Shown piece after piece: positions 1 to 12,805 of a stretch of DNA of 64,000 nucleotides. Origin of the DNA: Piscicola geometra (Eukaryota; Annelida; Clitellata; Hirudinida; Piscicolidae); assembly GCA_943735955.1 (NCBI GenBank), contig OX030962.1, positions 8,477,462 through 8,541,461 of the forward strand, given 5' to 3'. The notes under the pieces were generated by a model, which was not told the DNA's origin, searched no databases, and saw nothing but the letters and a program-made list of their open reading frames with translations. The stretch's first letter is position 1. Every line of letters begins with the position of its first letter. The position numbers and the translations under genes are program-made.

Positions 1-2531
1 GAATTAACAGCTAAAGACACCGAAACAAGTCTTGTCGACTCTGCAACTTCTGCCTTACCTTCAACAACCTCTGAAATTGCAACAACAACAGCATCGCAAA
101 ATCAACTAATTTCTCCTATTACTTCACAACCAACAACAACAGCAACAACAGCAACAACCACAACAACTTCACCCTCACCAGCCAAATCAATCCTCCTCTC
201 TGGTAATTCTCCACTCAGAATGGGAGCAAGGTTCATTAATGCTTTATAAATTTAGAGTTTTTCTATTAAATAATTTTTTTTTAATGAGTGACATAAGCTA
301 TATATAAAGTAAAATAAAACTGAAAATATAATTAAAATTTATAGCTTCAAAACCATCGTTTTGCATCGGTTCAAAAGATTGAAAAATAGGAGCTACAGAA
401 CTATATACTATAAACTTTAGCAAGAATCAACAATTCAAAGCCACGGCCTATCAACACACAATACTAAAACAAGCGCCAAATAAATTTCAAAAACTTTCAA
501 ACAGGATTCAAACGAAGGGAAAACCAGGTGGCATGCTGCGATTTGGTCCACTGCCTTCGAAGAAGGAGCCAGTGGAGCGTGAAAAGGTGAAGATGGGTCC
601 GTGCTTTACGCCTGAAGTGTTTGGTATCATTATCAGCATGTTCCTGCAAGATGCTCCATTCCTTGTGCTCAGGTTTAAAAAAATCATTTCCACAATTTAT
701 TTTTCGTGAAATTCCCATTTTAATTTGACGTATGATTGAGTTAGCCCAAATAAGTTAGCCTAATTTGAAAGCATCTTAATTTTTTGAAACTTAAAAAAAT
801 TCTTTAGATTCTTCCTTATCCACCTTTTTCTCCAGTTTTATTTATAATTTATTTTTGGCATATTTCCCACTTTTTCATTTTCTCTCACCACTTTCTAACA
901 CTCCACCACTCCCAACCACTTTAACCCTATGCCCTCCACTCTTCTTACCACCACCTTTTCAAATCCTCAATCTTTCTCACCCTTCCCCTTCCAACCCACA
1001 CAGACTCCTTCTTATCTTCCAGTACGACGTCGTCAGCTACACCAACATGTTTTTCACGTGCAAAAACTCTCTCGTTTGCCTCCTTCTCACCTACCGACTC
1101 ACCGTCATCCAGATTGAAAGGTGCATCCATCCATCCATCCATCCATCCATCCATCCATCCATCCATCCATCCATCCATCCATCCATCCATCCATCCATCC
1201 ATCCATCCATCCATCCATCCATCCATCCATCCATCCATCCATCCATCCATCCATCCATCCATCCATCCATCCATCCATCCATCCATCCATCCATCCATCC
1301 ATCCATTCCATCCGCTCTCCTATCCATCTTTCCATGCAACCTCCATCCACTTTGAAAACCACTTTTGCATTCATTATTCAATCCCATTTTAAAATTCATG
1401 TTCAAATCATCCTTCAATTGCATTTATTTATTTATCTTCTATGTGTTTAAATTATTTCCTTGTTGGTCTTTTAACTAATTTAATTAACCATTTTTCTCAT
1501 CTATTCTTTTCTACAACCTTTCAAAAATTCATTTTGAAAGTTACAATTTAATTAACCTATCTAAAAAACTTCTCAGAAGAAAAAAACCATCAAACCTTCA
1601 AAACTAAAAAAATAATTGTTACCGAAGAAGCTAAACTCCACCCACAAACCAACCTTTTCACACCAACACTCTAACCAATCACTCCACACCTTACAAACAA
1701 CTACTCCACAACAACTACTAATCACTCCACACCCAACTACCAACCACTCCACAACAACTATCAACCACTCCACATCAACCATCTCCAGATGCACTCCAGT
1801 GGTTGAAGACAGACGCAAGAGAAGGAAGGAGAAGAAGGAGGAGAAGGAAGGAGCACTCAGTGGCTTGATAGTGTCATTCGGAGGTCCAGGAGGCAAAGAG
1901 AAGTCAGGCAAAAAAGGCAAGGATGCAGTTGATTTGTACTACCACTACTCCACTAAGGTTTGGTGAGCTGTTGGGATGTTGGTTTGTAGCTGCTTAGTGT
2001 TGGTTTGTTGTGTCATCTTTTAACTTTTACAAGTTTTTGATCGTTATTATAATGTTGGGACTTGTGGAATATAAAATATAAAAGCCTTTTGCATCTTTTT
2101 AGGAGATGGGGGTCGATGTATATGGACTTCCAAATTATTCACAGCGCTCAACATTCTCAACATTCATACCTCATATCCTAGAACTACAAACTCTACATTC
2201 ACTTCCATAACAGATTAGTTGCTTTTTCCCCACCAATCTTCAATCCACCTAACGATCACTGCAGGTTCAACTCAAAGAATACACAGGTAAAAACGCCACC
2301 CGGAAAAAGAAAGACTACACAATCCACGAGAAATATGACGTCATCAAAGACTCGGAAAACGACCTCTGTGACTGGTTGAAAGATGATCACGATGACGATC
2401 TCGATGAGCTGATTGGTGCGAAACTAGACCAAGCTGGAGTGCATTTCTGGGACGATGACCTGTATTGGAACATATCCATCACTTCCGCTCCCGACCGGAT
2501 GGACCTCGATGCCCTCCACCAGTACTATTGA
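1..2531 (+). CDS. TMEM26-like multi-pass membrane protein, 3' exons (5' end outside window)
   Basis: Five exons fit by splice sites and phase: 1-230 (open from base 1, donor phase 2), 505-672, 1004-1120, 1789-1957 and 2265-2531 (stop TGA at 2529-2531). Together they give about 316 residues. The first exon is rich in Thr, Ser and Gln and probably forms a loop. The second carries [20 protein letters not shown], which runs across the junction into [20 protein letters not shown] and then a hydrophobic segment ([18 protein letters not shown]); these look like the last membrane helices of the TMEM26 family as I remember it. A basic stretch ([13 protein letters not shown]) and an acidic C-terminus with [12 protein letters not shown] follow, probably cytoplasmic. 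Family assignment rests on the QDAPFLVLR...FF..KN...L..YRL pattern only; TMEM121-like proteins have a similar layout. The third exon's donor runs straight into an ATCC array. The donor after residue STK (gtttgg) is weak. Confidence 0.6.
1121..1305 (+). repeat. (ATCC)n microsatellite, about 45 units
   Basis: A nearly pure tetranucleotide array begins five bases after the predicted 5' splice site of the TMEM26-like exon ending at 1120 (gtgc then ATCC repeats). It therefore forms the start of that intron. It is open in all frames on both strands, which produces spurious HPSI/MDGW reading frames. Confidence 0.97.
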
Positions 2532-4693
2532 AGATCTTTGCTCTGCCAAATAATTATTCGTTGCTAAGTTACTTATTAGGACATTTTAACAGTTTTTCCT
2601 TGGCTGAATTAGAGTTTTAGTACCATAATGAATTCATATAACTTTAAAATTCACTCAAATTTTCTTAGCTGAAGCATTTGAAGTAGTATTTGTTACTTTA
2701 TTTTCCAATGTTTAACTCATATTTCTAGTTTAGTATCGTAAAAAGCTCTTTGTTAGAAAAAAAACATTTTGTCTAAGATTTTTTCATCAATTACACAGAC
2801 CAGTCAAGAGTATATCAAAACGTATAGATATAAAAAGCTACAGATCATGATGTTTGTATAAAACGCTTAAAAATCTACAGGCAGATTATGTCTTCAGACG
2901 TTAAAGAATTTTATAATAAAAAAAATAACTTTTTATAAAGATGCGGGTGAAAACGATCAGTTGAATGTGTGTTGTTTAAGATATTAAATTATTCAAAACT
3001 AAATACTTTAATATTATTATAACAATTCTATTGAAATATTCATTGACAGACTGTAACAAGTTCGAAATATAAATTGTATAATGTTCAAACTTTCGGACAG
3101 TATAACACAGAAATCGTCTAAAATAGAGGCATCTTTAGTGATTAAACAATAGTTGAGGTGGTTGAAGGCTTAAATATCGGCATAAAACCTTAAAACTGCA
3201 TTTTATCAAATAAATGTACTACAATAGATTTGATTACCATTCATAGAAACATCCTAAAATGCCATGAAGTTAACGCTGAAAATAAACGCGAATTTCCAGA
3301 AATATTAAGCAAGAGACAACGGCAATTAAATTGAAATGAAGAATAATACTAATAATTTGGCTCATATTTAAATAAAAGAAACGAAGAAATTGTCTGCAAA
3401 TTCTGGACGATTAAATGAAGCATTGAATTGGTTGTGAAGAAAGATTGTGGATGCTTTTTAGAGATTGGTGGGTTGTAGTATGGGAATTGTAGCTGGAGGG
3501 AGAAGGGTTTAGTGAAAAGATTATTATACTCTTAGTAGTGGGTGGACTGTAGTAGGTAGGATGCAGTTGGTGGAGTGTATTGGGTGAGATGTAGCGGATA
3601 GTTGTAGGGAGGGTTGTATTGGGTGGGTTGTAGTGGGTGGTTTTTAGTGGGTAGGTTGTAGAAAGAGGATGTAGTAATTGTGGTGAACAGGCTGCAATGT
3701 GGCCTTTAGTTTGTTGAAATGGTATATGACCTTAATAAGGCATGAAGAATTACTTTATTCCTGTTTGCTATAAACAAGAGATAATGGGAGTCGGCTGTGA
3801 TGGTGTGGTAGTGTCGTAAAAGGTTGTGTATCAGTGATGTGTACAATGGATTAGTCAAATTTTTAAGCAGTGGTTGGCTGTTAAGATGGTGAATTGTAAG
3901 GTAGATTATTTGGAGCTGGGGCGTGCCATGTGTTCCAAATTATAGCGTGTACGTTTCACAAACGCGAAAAAAAGTAAACATTTAAATATTTGCAGAAAAG
4001 TTTATACTAGTGCATAGTGAGAACAACAACAACAAATGTGAAAAAATACACTTATTCTGACTGGTATTCCTATGCAAACATAAGATCGATTATTATTATT
4101 TTTGTTTTTCGTTTTTATTTTTTATTATCAAACGTATGAGCGTTCGAATAACTGACGATTAATTATAGCGATGAAGCGGTAGTTAGTGCTAAAAATAACT
4201 TTATTTTAATTTTAAAATATAATTAAAATTCAAAAAAATAAAATTTTATATTTTAAGATTTTGACATTGAGAAGTGCATCGTGTAAAAAAGAATTAGAAA
4301 AAATGGGAAATATGAGAACACATATTAAAACTGGTTTTACGCTGGAAGAGGAAAGTGTTTTAACAACAAAAAATGTCCTTATCGCTATCTTATATTATTA
4401 ACTTTATATAACTTAACTATGTATTACATTTATGATTAGAAATTCAATTTTTAATTTTTTTAATATATAATTTTGGTTTGTTGATTATCGATTTAGTTCA
4501 TTTTATTTATTCTCGGTTTTTTTGCTATATGTACCTGGGGGATGAAAAAATTAAATTAAAAAATATTTTAAAATCAATATTTTTATTCAATAAAAATAGT
4601 TCAAAAATCATTTTTCAGACCAATACAATGTATGTGATACATGTTCATTTTCAAATCAACGCTTAACCCTTTCAATCATTCACTCATATTACA
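2532..4693. other. Intergenic, AT-rich
   Basis: Between two convergent genes. I see no coding exon. A G/T-rich patch at about 3535-3670 contains loose repeats of GTAGTGGGTGG. Confidence 0.6.
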
Positions 4694-5867
4694 TCACCCC
4701 CATATTTTACATGACATCAACAGTACGCCCCACCCAATTCCCCCCTCCCCCCAACCTTTCTCTTTGTATCCAGTGACATAGCCAGTACCATCGGGTACAT
4801 CTCTCCTTCCCGCAATTCCCTTCCCTTTTCCCTCTTCATCGAATCTTTCCTTGTGAGTTCCGGTGAACTTGCTCGAGTCTGTGAGTCTTTCCACCGCTGC
4901 ACTTTTCACCACTTTCTGATGGCGACAGGTGATCGGGTGGTGGCATGATTGTAATGCACGTGCGTGTATGGTGCGAGTAGTATTGTTGGCGGAGGTTTTA
5001 ATACTTATTTTTTTCGGTAGAACAAAAATTGGAACTATTAATTCGCTTTTCTAAATAATTAATCAACCAAATGGTTGTCAACACTTTTTTTTTCAAGCGT
5101 TCCTACAAAAAGACCAATTCCATCCATTTCTAATCATTCTCTCTTCTACTACAAAGCCCAATTAATTCACCCAACTATCTCCAGTTCACCATTGAACCAC
5201 CAACCAATTTCCATCGATTGACCCACCCATCTCCACCTCACCGCCATTGAACCAACCACCCAAATATTGAAACCACACCCGCCCAGCCACTGTGGCCCCA
5301 TGAACGCATGGTCCTTTTCCTTTCGAGATGGCTTCCTTCAGCTTCTCCAGTCCTGCCTCGTCGCCCGGGTACTTCTTCGCCGCCAGCAACTTCAACGCTT
5401 CTTCGAACTGAGCGAAGGTTATCTTACGCCTGTTGGAGTGGTGGGAAGAGGAGGAGAAGAATGTAGAAGTCATGGGGCGTTCGGGGTTTTGATTGGATTT
5501 GTTTGCTTCGTGGAGGGAAATGGTTGGAGAGGTTATGTTGGTGGGTAAGATGAGTTGGTTCAGTTGATAGCTTGGTATTTCACTCAAATTTTTACATTAC
5601 TCCCCACTCTTCCACTCACGCCAAGTTAATAATATTCTTAATTGTATTGTATTTGCATTCCACCTCTAATACCCAAGCCACTCCTTACTCAGCCTTGGGT
5701 TTGACTTTGGTGAAGATGATGTCCACATCGGTGGCAGTGAGCTGCTTATCGAGGAGGTGGAGGTCTTTGGTCAGTTTGGCAAATTTTGACCCGTCCATCA
5801 GAAGCGCCGTTTTGGCGGGTGATTTTTCCGAACCAAATGAGCAAAAAGATTTGAAAACTTGATCCAT
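4694..5867 (-). CDS. TPPP: Tubulin polymerization-promoting protein (TPPP/p25-alpha family)
   Basis: Three coding exons on the minus strand: 5689-5867 (ATG at 5867), 5279-5429 and from 4915 downward. Phases match at both junctions. Exon 1 encodes [12 protein letters not shown]...[12 protein letters not shown] and [15 protein letters not shown]; exon 2 encodes [20 protein letters not shown] and [12 protein letters not shown]; exon 3 encodes [20 protein letters not shown] and [20 protein letters not shown]. These are the diagnostic p25-alpha blocks, including the xRLTDxSKxTGxHKERF box. Known family members bind and bundle microtubules and are common in ciliated cells. The C-terminus is uncertain: after GYKEKG the open frame runs to a TGA at 4694-4696 without the usual GTYD tail, so either the tail has diverged or a gttggg donor leads to another exon I did not find. 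Exon 1 contains the shortened N-terminal part typical of invertebrate forms. Confidence 0.92.
5605..5662 (+). repeat. Partial copy of a dispersed 3'-terminal retroelement repeat
   Basis: Contains ACGCCAAGTTAATAATATTC followed by a short TGTAT tail. It matches the ends found at 45325-45415 (+) and 41080-41150 (-). It sits in TPPP intron 1, in the opposite orientation to the gene. Confidence 0.55.
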
Positions 5868-7671
5868 TTTTGGATGTTCTCTGGCATTTGGAGGATGTAA
5901 GGAATGATGTGAGTATATTATTCGGGTTGATTTAGTATTTTTCTTGTTTGGTCATTTTGTATATAGTTTTTTGATGAATGAAATTTTTTTTTGTTGGTTT
6001 TTATATTTTTTACATTTCAATACTTTGTCATTTATTTGAGATACACGTTTTCTTATTTTCTGATAGAACCAATATTATTTTCATGTTGGTTGATAAGGAA
6101 GCGGGTTTTTAGGTATTTTAAATATTGAACTCTACGTTAACTTCCCTTTATCAGACCAAATAAGATTAGATGATGATACAATATATTTGATTAGATAAGA
6201 GTTTTGGTGTTGTATTAGTTTAAATATTTCAATATTCATGAATATAACGGTAAAATTTATTAAAAAATCTTTTGATGGAGATAATAGGAATATTAAAAAA
6301 CTATAAAAAATATTAATTTTTTCAAAGTGAAGTTTTTAGAGCTTTAATGGATATGGATAAATGTTAAGATTTATCAAACATCAATAAAAAATTGAATTAC
6401 CTTCAATTAAAATAAACTATAATCATTACCTTTAATTAGTAAGTTAATCCAATTATAGATTCAGACACGTAGAAAAAAGTCAATAATCCAATAAGAACTC
6501 CGATTAATCCATTCGCTGCAAAAGATTTAAAACTCTTCTTGCACATTTAAACACGCCTACTTATGGTGTACATATCACATACGAATTTCAGATGGGAAAT
6601 ATTTTCAATATAATATTACGGTATATTCCAATATATATTGCCTACTTCCCAATGCATTCTATATTATTCATTTCAAAGGAAGGCTTTAAGCGTACATCCC
6701 CTAGTGTACAATATCGAGCTGTGTTGCATCCATTCCAATTGTAGCCATGATGTGAATGTATGTGTGTGGGTATATATTTATGTGTGGGTATATATTTATA
6801 TGTGGGTATATATTTATGTGTAGATTTATATAGAGTTTATAAGTGTGAGTTTTTGAATTTTAACTGTAAAAACCAAATAAAAAACCGCACTCTTTCACCT
6901 CTCAACTCTTTAAAAAATTCTAATAGCATCAAGTTACAAATTTAGTATGATTTGAAATATAATTATTTCTGGTCTAATTTGCTAGTTTCCGTTTTTCTAT
7001 TATTTTAGGATTGAAAAATTAGATGCGTCTTATACATGGTGTTTTTATGGTATTTGTTTAATTCAACATTTTTTCTTTATCCCAATATATCGTTTTCTCA
7101 AACATTGTTTCCAAAGTGTATTATACAATAATTTTTGATTTATTACGCGGACTAGAAAATTAAATTAATTAAAATTTACATAAAAACAAATGAAGGTACT
7201 GAAATAACAAGTTTCACTCGAAATAACTTAGTTGTAAAACGCTTGGCGTTTGACTGACTAGCATTGCTTCTATTCCTACCATCGCCCAAGTGCGTAAGTG
7301 TTCCAAAAGAGACTTGCACTTCATGGGTGACAAATTGTATCTCTAGTTTAGTCGTATTTTAAATTTAATGGAGTCTCCGCTTCATTAAGACAAACCAACG
7401 CATGTTTAATGAAAAATCTATTTAAATTTTAATTTTAAACAATTTATTTAATTATTAGTAGAAATGTTCTGTGCATGCGATCTGCATGGACAACTGTTAT
7501 AAAGTTTACTGGCCTTAATAATTAAGGCTTTCTGAATTTTAATGAGTCTTTTAGAAATATTTTCAAAAGTATACCATTATTTTTTTAAATCCCTTATGAT
7601 AAACATTTTTTCAAAAAAAGATACAAATTATGATTAAAAGAGAACATTAGTTAGTGATAGGATGGTCAAAG
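5868..7671. other. Intergenic, AT-rich
   Basis: No exon recognised. At 6760-6830 there are four imperfect copies of a roughly 17-bp unit, tgtgggtatatatttat. Confidence 0.6.
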
Positions 7672-8468
7672 CTAGACATTGTCAAGGTCAAAACACTCTT
7701 CTGAATTTAAACTTCCTTCCTTTCTAAAGAAACTATCATCATAATCATTATTAGAACCCTCTTCATAGTCTTCATCATCTTCACCATCCTTTTCATAATT
7801 TGCATCAATGAATCCAAAATCACAATATCCCCCATCAAAAGCCCCTCCTTCCACACTGAGTTCCTTGAGAAGACGAACAGCAGGATCATCATCACCAGGA
7901 GCATCCATCCAGTCCTTGACCTTGATGGGAATGTTGTCAAGATGAAGGTCTTCAAAGGAAAGGTCGTGGATGGACACTGCGTCTCTCGAGTCATCTGAAA
8001 GGATGATACGTAAAAAAGATTATGTTAAAAAAATTAACACCAAAAAGCTGAGTAATTTAAATTTATTTTTCAATTGATGATAGTCTAAAAAATATTATGA
8101 AAGAATTAAATAAAATAAAAAAAGTTGAGAAATATAAAGAAAGAGTTTGAATGTAAAGCCACCTGCTTGGCCCATCGTGTCGATGTCTTCATAGCAGCCA
8201 GAGTCATCTGCCACGGTGGCTTCTGCAGTCTTTGTGAACAAGCACTTCATTGATGCCTGTTTGTTTGAGAACATTTTAATTGTGAATAAAAAACTATTTT
8301 AATGTTGTAAAATTTAAAAAACATGAAAAAAACAATTATTTCTTTAGAAATTTGTAAAGTGCTAACGATTTGTGGTTTCTGGAATGAGAGTGCATGAGAG
8401 GTGGGAGGGATGCGAGGTGTGGTGTTGCTCACTAAGTCCAGAGCCCTCCTCTTCACTGAAGCACCCAT
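7672..8468 (-). CDS. Small acidic protein of unknown function, three exons
   Basis: Exons 8433-8468 (ATG at 8468), 8163-8256 and 7672-7994 (stop TAG at 7672-7674) join in phase to a 150-residue protein. It starts MGASVKRRALDL, has a middle block with ADDSGCYEDIDTMGQADDS, then SIHDLSFEDLHLDNIPIKVK and DWMDAPGDDDPAVRLLKELS, and ends in a strongly acidic region (KDGEDDEDYEEGSNND) before NSEECFDLDNV. No signal peptide or membrane helix is visible. The donors (gtgagc, gtggct) and acceptors (acag, tcag) are reasonable, and coding sequence is clearly less AT-rich than its surroundings. I do not recognise the family. The start is the first in-frame ATG; upstream exons could exist. It may also be only the C-terminal part of a larger gene. 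Confidence 0.48.
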
Positions 8469-9497
8469 CTTCAATGCGCCTTTTTTTATTGAAAAAGTGT
8501 TTATATTTATTATTTTTAAATATATGAGTGTTTAAGCAGATTAAATCATTAAATACACTGTATGTATTTGTAATATAAAGTTTATATTACAAATACATAC
8601 ATTTGAAATTCAAATTTTGAATATAAACGGAAATATTCTTTTATATTTGAAAGATATTCAAACTTTGTGCTCTGGGTGTTCTTGGAATTAAATTTCCTTC
8701 AAACATGTTTTCGTTGTTAATCATTTTAAAATTCCCGAAAAAGACTTTAAAGTATTTTAAAAACCGCTAAGTGGTTTAAATCTTTGTTCTGACTATGACT
8801 AAAAGGAAACTTTTTTTATTTCAAAATTATGAGTTAAACACCATATACATACAGTGATATATACTATATATATATGTTAAACACTGAAAAAACAAATTGA
8901 TATTAATATTTTTACATTTTTACCAAAATACAGAATAAAAATATAATTAATTAACTTTTAACATAATAGACCTGTTTCGTATCCATACAAATCAATTTAA
9001 TTTTGTAATACCCAGAAATCAAAATGAATACTAAAAATCAGTAAGTTTTTCCGATTATCAACTGTCAATATTGTCAAATTGGCAATAAGGAATGTGATTT
9101 ATTTTATACTGGCCTAAATTATTAATCTCTCAATAATTTTGACAATATATAATATAATTGCTATTATAATATTATAAAAATAAATAATATAATATATAAT
9201 ATTATTTTAAAAAGTGAGCTTCCAGTCAGATCTGTTTCTTTTATTAACAACCTCATTCTATCTAAAAAGGTCTAGTCACTAGTCACTAGACTCTAGTGTT
9301 TAATAATCTTATTATTGGATTAGATAATATTTGTAAAACTAATTGAAATTCATATAAATATTGCTTAATCATCAGATTAGTCAGATTTTCTGTCTAAGAT
9401 TAAAACAATATCAATTATAACATCATTATTTAAATTAAGCTAATTAAATTACAAATTAATCTAATTTATTTAATACCAATAACACCAACCATAGAGC
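8469..9497. other. Intergenic, very AT-rich
   Basis: No exon, RNA gene or clear repeat found. At 8564-8602 there is a short inverted repeat around TTTGTAATATAAAGTTTATA. Confidence 0.6.
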
Positions 9498-10723
9498 ATG
9501 ACATCACGTAATCGAGTGGGTTGTTTAGTCAAACCCAATGCCAAGGTCAAGAGTGGTGGAGGGGTGGCTGGTGGAGGTAAGGTTGTTTCTGAAACCCAAA
9601 AAAGTAAATTGGGTGATGGTGAAGGTGGTGATGTTGGTGAAGTGAGGGAAAATGATGATGGTGGGGTTGGTGAGATTGAAAAAAAGAAAGCTAAAGTACA
9701 TTTAAAAAATAATCTTATCAATAAATTCAATAAAAATGTAAATACAAAAATAAAAATAGGAAGTAATGAAGCTGATGATGATGATAAGGATGGTGATGAG
9801 AATATAGAAAATGATGAACCAGTAAAAGACACATGCAAAGATACTGAAAATTATTCTATTAATAGAAATAATAAAAATAAGGATGATGATGATAATAAAT
9901 ATATTAATAGTACTAATGATTATTATAATAATTCTAAATATAAGGATGATGATGATGATGATGAAAATGATGGTAATGATGATAGTATCTTGATGATGAG
10001 TGATGAAGTTAGTGAGAGAGCTAGCCACTTCTACCACATCACGTAATTAATTTTATTTATTTATTCATTAATTCACTCATAATTATAACTGATTTATAAA
10101 AGAATAAATTCTTGTTAAAATAATACAACTATAATATATTTGGCGATTTTTTAATTATTTAATATAATTGATCATGATCCTCATTCACATCATCATCATC
10201 ATTATCATAATCATCATCATCATCTCAACAGAAAAAGAAATCTAGAAAAGTCATCATCATTATCATCACTATCAAACATCGCTACAAAAGCCAACACAAC
10301 TTCTTCTGATGAAGATGATGATGATGATTATGTTGGTCATGATGATGATGATCATACTTTCGACAGACATTATTTCGAGAGAGGTAGTGCAGGGTTCATG
10401 GATAAATACAAAAGAAACTTTAATAATAATAAGAATAATAATAATAATTATAAGGATTATAATAACATTAATAATAATGATAATAAAGAAGACATATTGG
10501 CAGTGTGGAGGAGAAGGAGGAGAATAGAGAGACTGAAAGGTCAAGAGAGAGATGGAAGGAGGGGAGATAAGGCAGGAATGGTGGATTGTGGTGGTGAAGA
10601 AAGGAGGGTGGATGAAAGAGTGGGAAGGAGGACAGAAGATGATGGTGGAGGAGTGATGGAGGCCTCTTGGTATGATGAGAAAGTCGAGAAGGTTTATCGC
10701 ATGTTGCAGAAACAATCAACACA

Positions 10724-10754
<31 letters not shown>

Positions 10755-12017
10755 AAACAAATACCGCAACAAAAATCTTCAGGAAAAATTTATTACCAAG
10801 AACCTACGATACAACACCAACAACCACTACCGTTTCCCTACCAGCCACCACAACAACACCAACAACCACTCCCACTACTTCCACTTTTGCAACAACCACA
10901 ACAACAACAACACCAACAACCACTCCCATTACTACCACTTTTGCAACAACCACAACAACAACAACAGCAACAACCACTCCCACTACTTCCACTTTTGCAA
11001 CAACCACAACAACAACAACAACAGCAACAATTCATTCCTAACCCCCAACCTCAATACTACCAAGATCCTCAACAACACAACTTGATACTTCAACAACAAC
11101 AACTATTGATACAATTCATGCAACAACTACAACAACATACAGAAGAACATGCATTGAATAGTAAGGAGCGATATGTTGACGGAGAAACAACAAAAACTAA
11201 AAAAATACAAACAACAACAAAAGATCATAATACAGAGTCAACAACACTTCAACCAACAACAACAACAAAAACAACAACAAACACAACAACAAACACAACA
11301 ACAAAACAACATCGAGACAAAAATCATGTAAATCAAACTTACATTCGTTCATGGATTGAGCAACAGAAAACTAACAAAAGACTACGATTAGAACAAGAAA
11401 AAATAAATAATGAAAAACAAAAACAAAGGCTCAACAAATTTAAAAAACAGACCTACAACATTGAAAATTATAACAACAAGAATAATAACAATGATCAAAA
11501 TAATAATAAATACCATAATGATAATAATAAAGAACTCTATCTCATTGATGATGAAAAGCGAAAAAACAACTCAAACAAAAAGCATGATACAAACATTAAC
11601 AACAATCAAAACAACAACAACACCATTCCCTCCATCAACCCCACTCACAGCAAAAACAACAAAAACACAAATCTCTCCCTCAACCCCACCCAAAACAACA
11701 ACAACCACACTCACAACAATAACAACAACATCACTCTCCCCATCAACCCCACCCAACACAACAACCCCACCCAACACAACAACCCCACCCAACACATCAA
11801 CCCCACCCAACACAACAACTCCACCCAACACAACAACCCCACCCAACACAACAACAACATCAACGACAGCATCATCAACAACACACACCTCGTAGAGTTA
11901 CTGGAGATATCCGACGGCGAAGAAGAGAAGGAAGATGCAGTGCTGATGATGATGCGCCAGCGGAGAAACCACGTGCTGGTGCAACTAAGAGCTTTGATGA
12001 CGTCAGAACGGCCATGA
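9498..12017 (+). CDS. Asp/Asn/Gln-rich, prion-like protein of unknown function
   Basis: Exon 9498-10042 ends at a gtaatt donor in phase 2; exon 10232-12017 begins after ctcaacag with the one base needed, giving one frame of about 776 residues. The N-terminal part has a Gly/Val-rich stretch, basic patches and poly-Asp tracts. Then come poly-Asn, a basic helix (WRRRRRIERLKGQERDGRR) and a conserved-looking block ASWYDEKVEKVYRMLQKQ. A Gln/Pro/Leu region follows with three copies of QQPLPLLPLLQQPQQQQ. The C-terminal third is Asn/Thr/Gln-rich with about eight PTQHNN-type repeats, ending in LVELLEISDGEEEKEDAVLM and a basic tail. Composition suggests a disordered, aggregation-prone protein. Much of the openness could come from CAA, AAT and GAT repeats, which lack stops in several frames; the non-repetitive ends and the matching splice phases argue for a real gene. 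Start chosen because a TAG lies two codons upstream. Confidence 0.5.
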
Positions 12018-12104
12018 TGCTGTAGTCATAGTAATGATGATGGAGATGATGATGATGCTGAGGCTTGTATGGGAACAGTTAATGTCGAGAAATGAAATAA
12101 ATTG

Positions 12105-12160
12105 AGAAAAATCATTATCAACATCGAGCGGGCGCAGCTAAGGAACAAATTAGAAGCCCA
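12105..12160 (-). mobile_element. LINE 3'-end fragment
   Basis: On the minus strand this reads CTTAGCTGCGCCCGCTCGAT followed by a degenerate GTT/GAT tail. The same terminus occurs at 33800-33825, where it ends a recognisable LINE C-terminus. Confidence 0.5.
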
Positions 12161-12289
12161 TATTTCGTAATTGAATATCTTTTTTTTTCCCTTCTGCATT
12201 TAATCCTCTTCATGAAAGTAGCATCTCTAATAATAATATCAGTATTATTAATAATACAATAATAACAATATTAATATTATTATCTCCAT

Positions 12290-12500
12290 GAAGAGTAGCA
12301 TCTCGAAGTTTTCATCTGACAGAAATGATCTCTTGGCACGTGAGATGTCTGCCCATTGGAAAAGCACCTCCCACCGCAGCACTTGAGGGCAACTGATTGA
12401 ACCAATCCACCAAGAGTTTCTCACAAAGGAAGGCAGCATCTGTCAAGAAGTCCTTGCGTTGAGTCTCCAACGCGGCCTTCACCAAGTCTTTGGGCTTTGT
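12290..12500 (-). other. Unassigned open stretch, possible exon
   Basis: One minus frame is open through this GC-richer interval and reads KDLVKAALETQRKDFLTDAA, then FLCEKLLVDWFNQLPSSAAV. It looks coding-like but no splice partner was found. It abuts the LINE fragment on the other strand, so it could be transposon-derived. Confidence 0.25.
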
Positions 12501-12805
12501 TTGACAAGTGGCTTCGGCAGCGCTCTCTCGCTTGTGTCACACCGTCCAAGAAGTCTGAGTCATCCTCACCCACCTCATTCTCGTCCAGAGACCGCGTCAC
12601 AAACAACGAAGTGTTGGCGAGGGCAGCCATCTCAAGCATGACCACTCTTCTTCGTCAAAGACGTCTCCGATGGTTAGGACACGTACGTCGGATGGATGAT
12701 GGCCGACTTCCCAAAGACGTGCTATTCGGCGAGCTTGTCTCGGGTTGGAGAGCAACTAGCAGGCCATACCTTCGCTACAAGGACGTCTGCAAGCGCTGTC
12801 TATAA
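12497..12805 (+). mobile_element. 5'-truncated LINE, C-terminal reverse-transcriptase tail
   Basis: Translation gives RDRVTNNEVLARAAISSMTT, LLRQRRLRWLGHVRRMDDGR, LPKDVLFGELVSGWR and YLRYKDVCKRCL. This block (RxxRWxGHVxRMxDxRxPKxxLxGEL...RPxLRxKDVCKR) is the well-known C-terminal region of endonuclease/reverse-transcriptase LINEs in invertebrates. Only the last 80 or so residues are convincing, from about 12585. No RT catalytic motif is present, so the copy is dead. Confidence 0.85.

Noticed and set aside
855..1450. Long HPSI/MDGW repeat reading frames on both strands
   Set aside because: Translation of the (ATCC)n microsatellite, which has no stops in any frame. Only the part before 1121 overlaps a real exon, in one frame.
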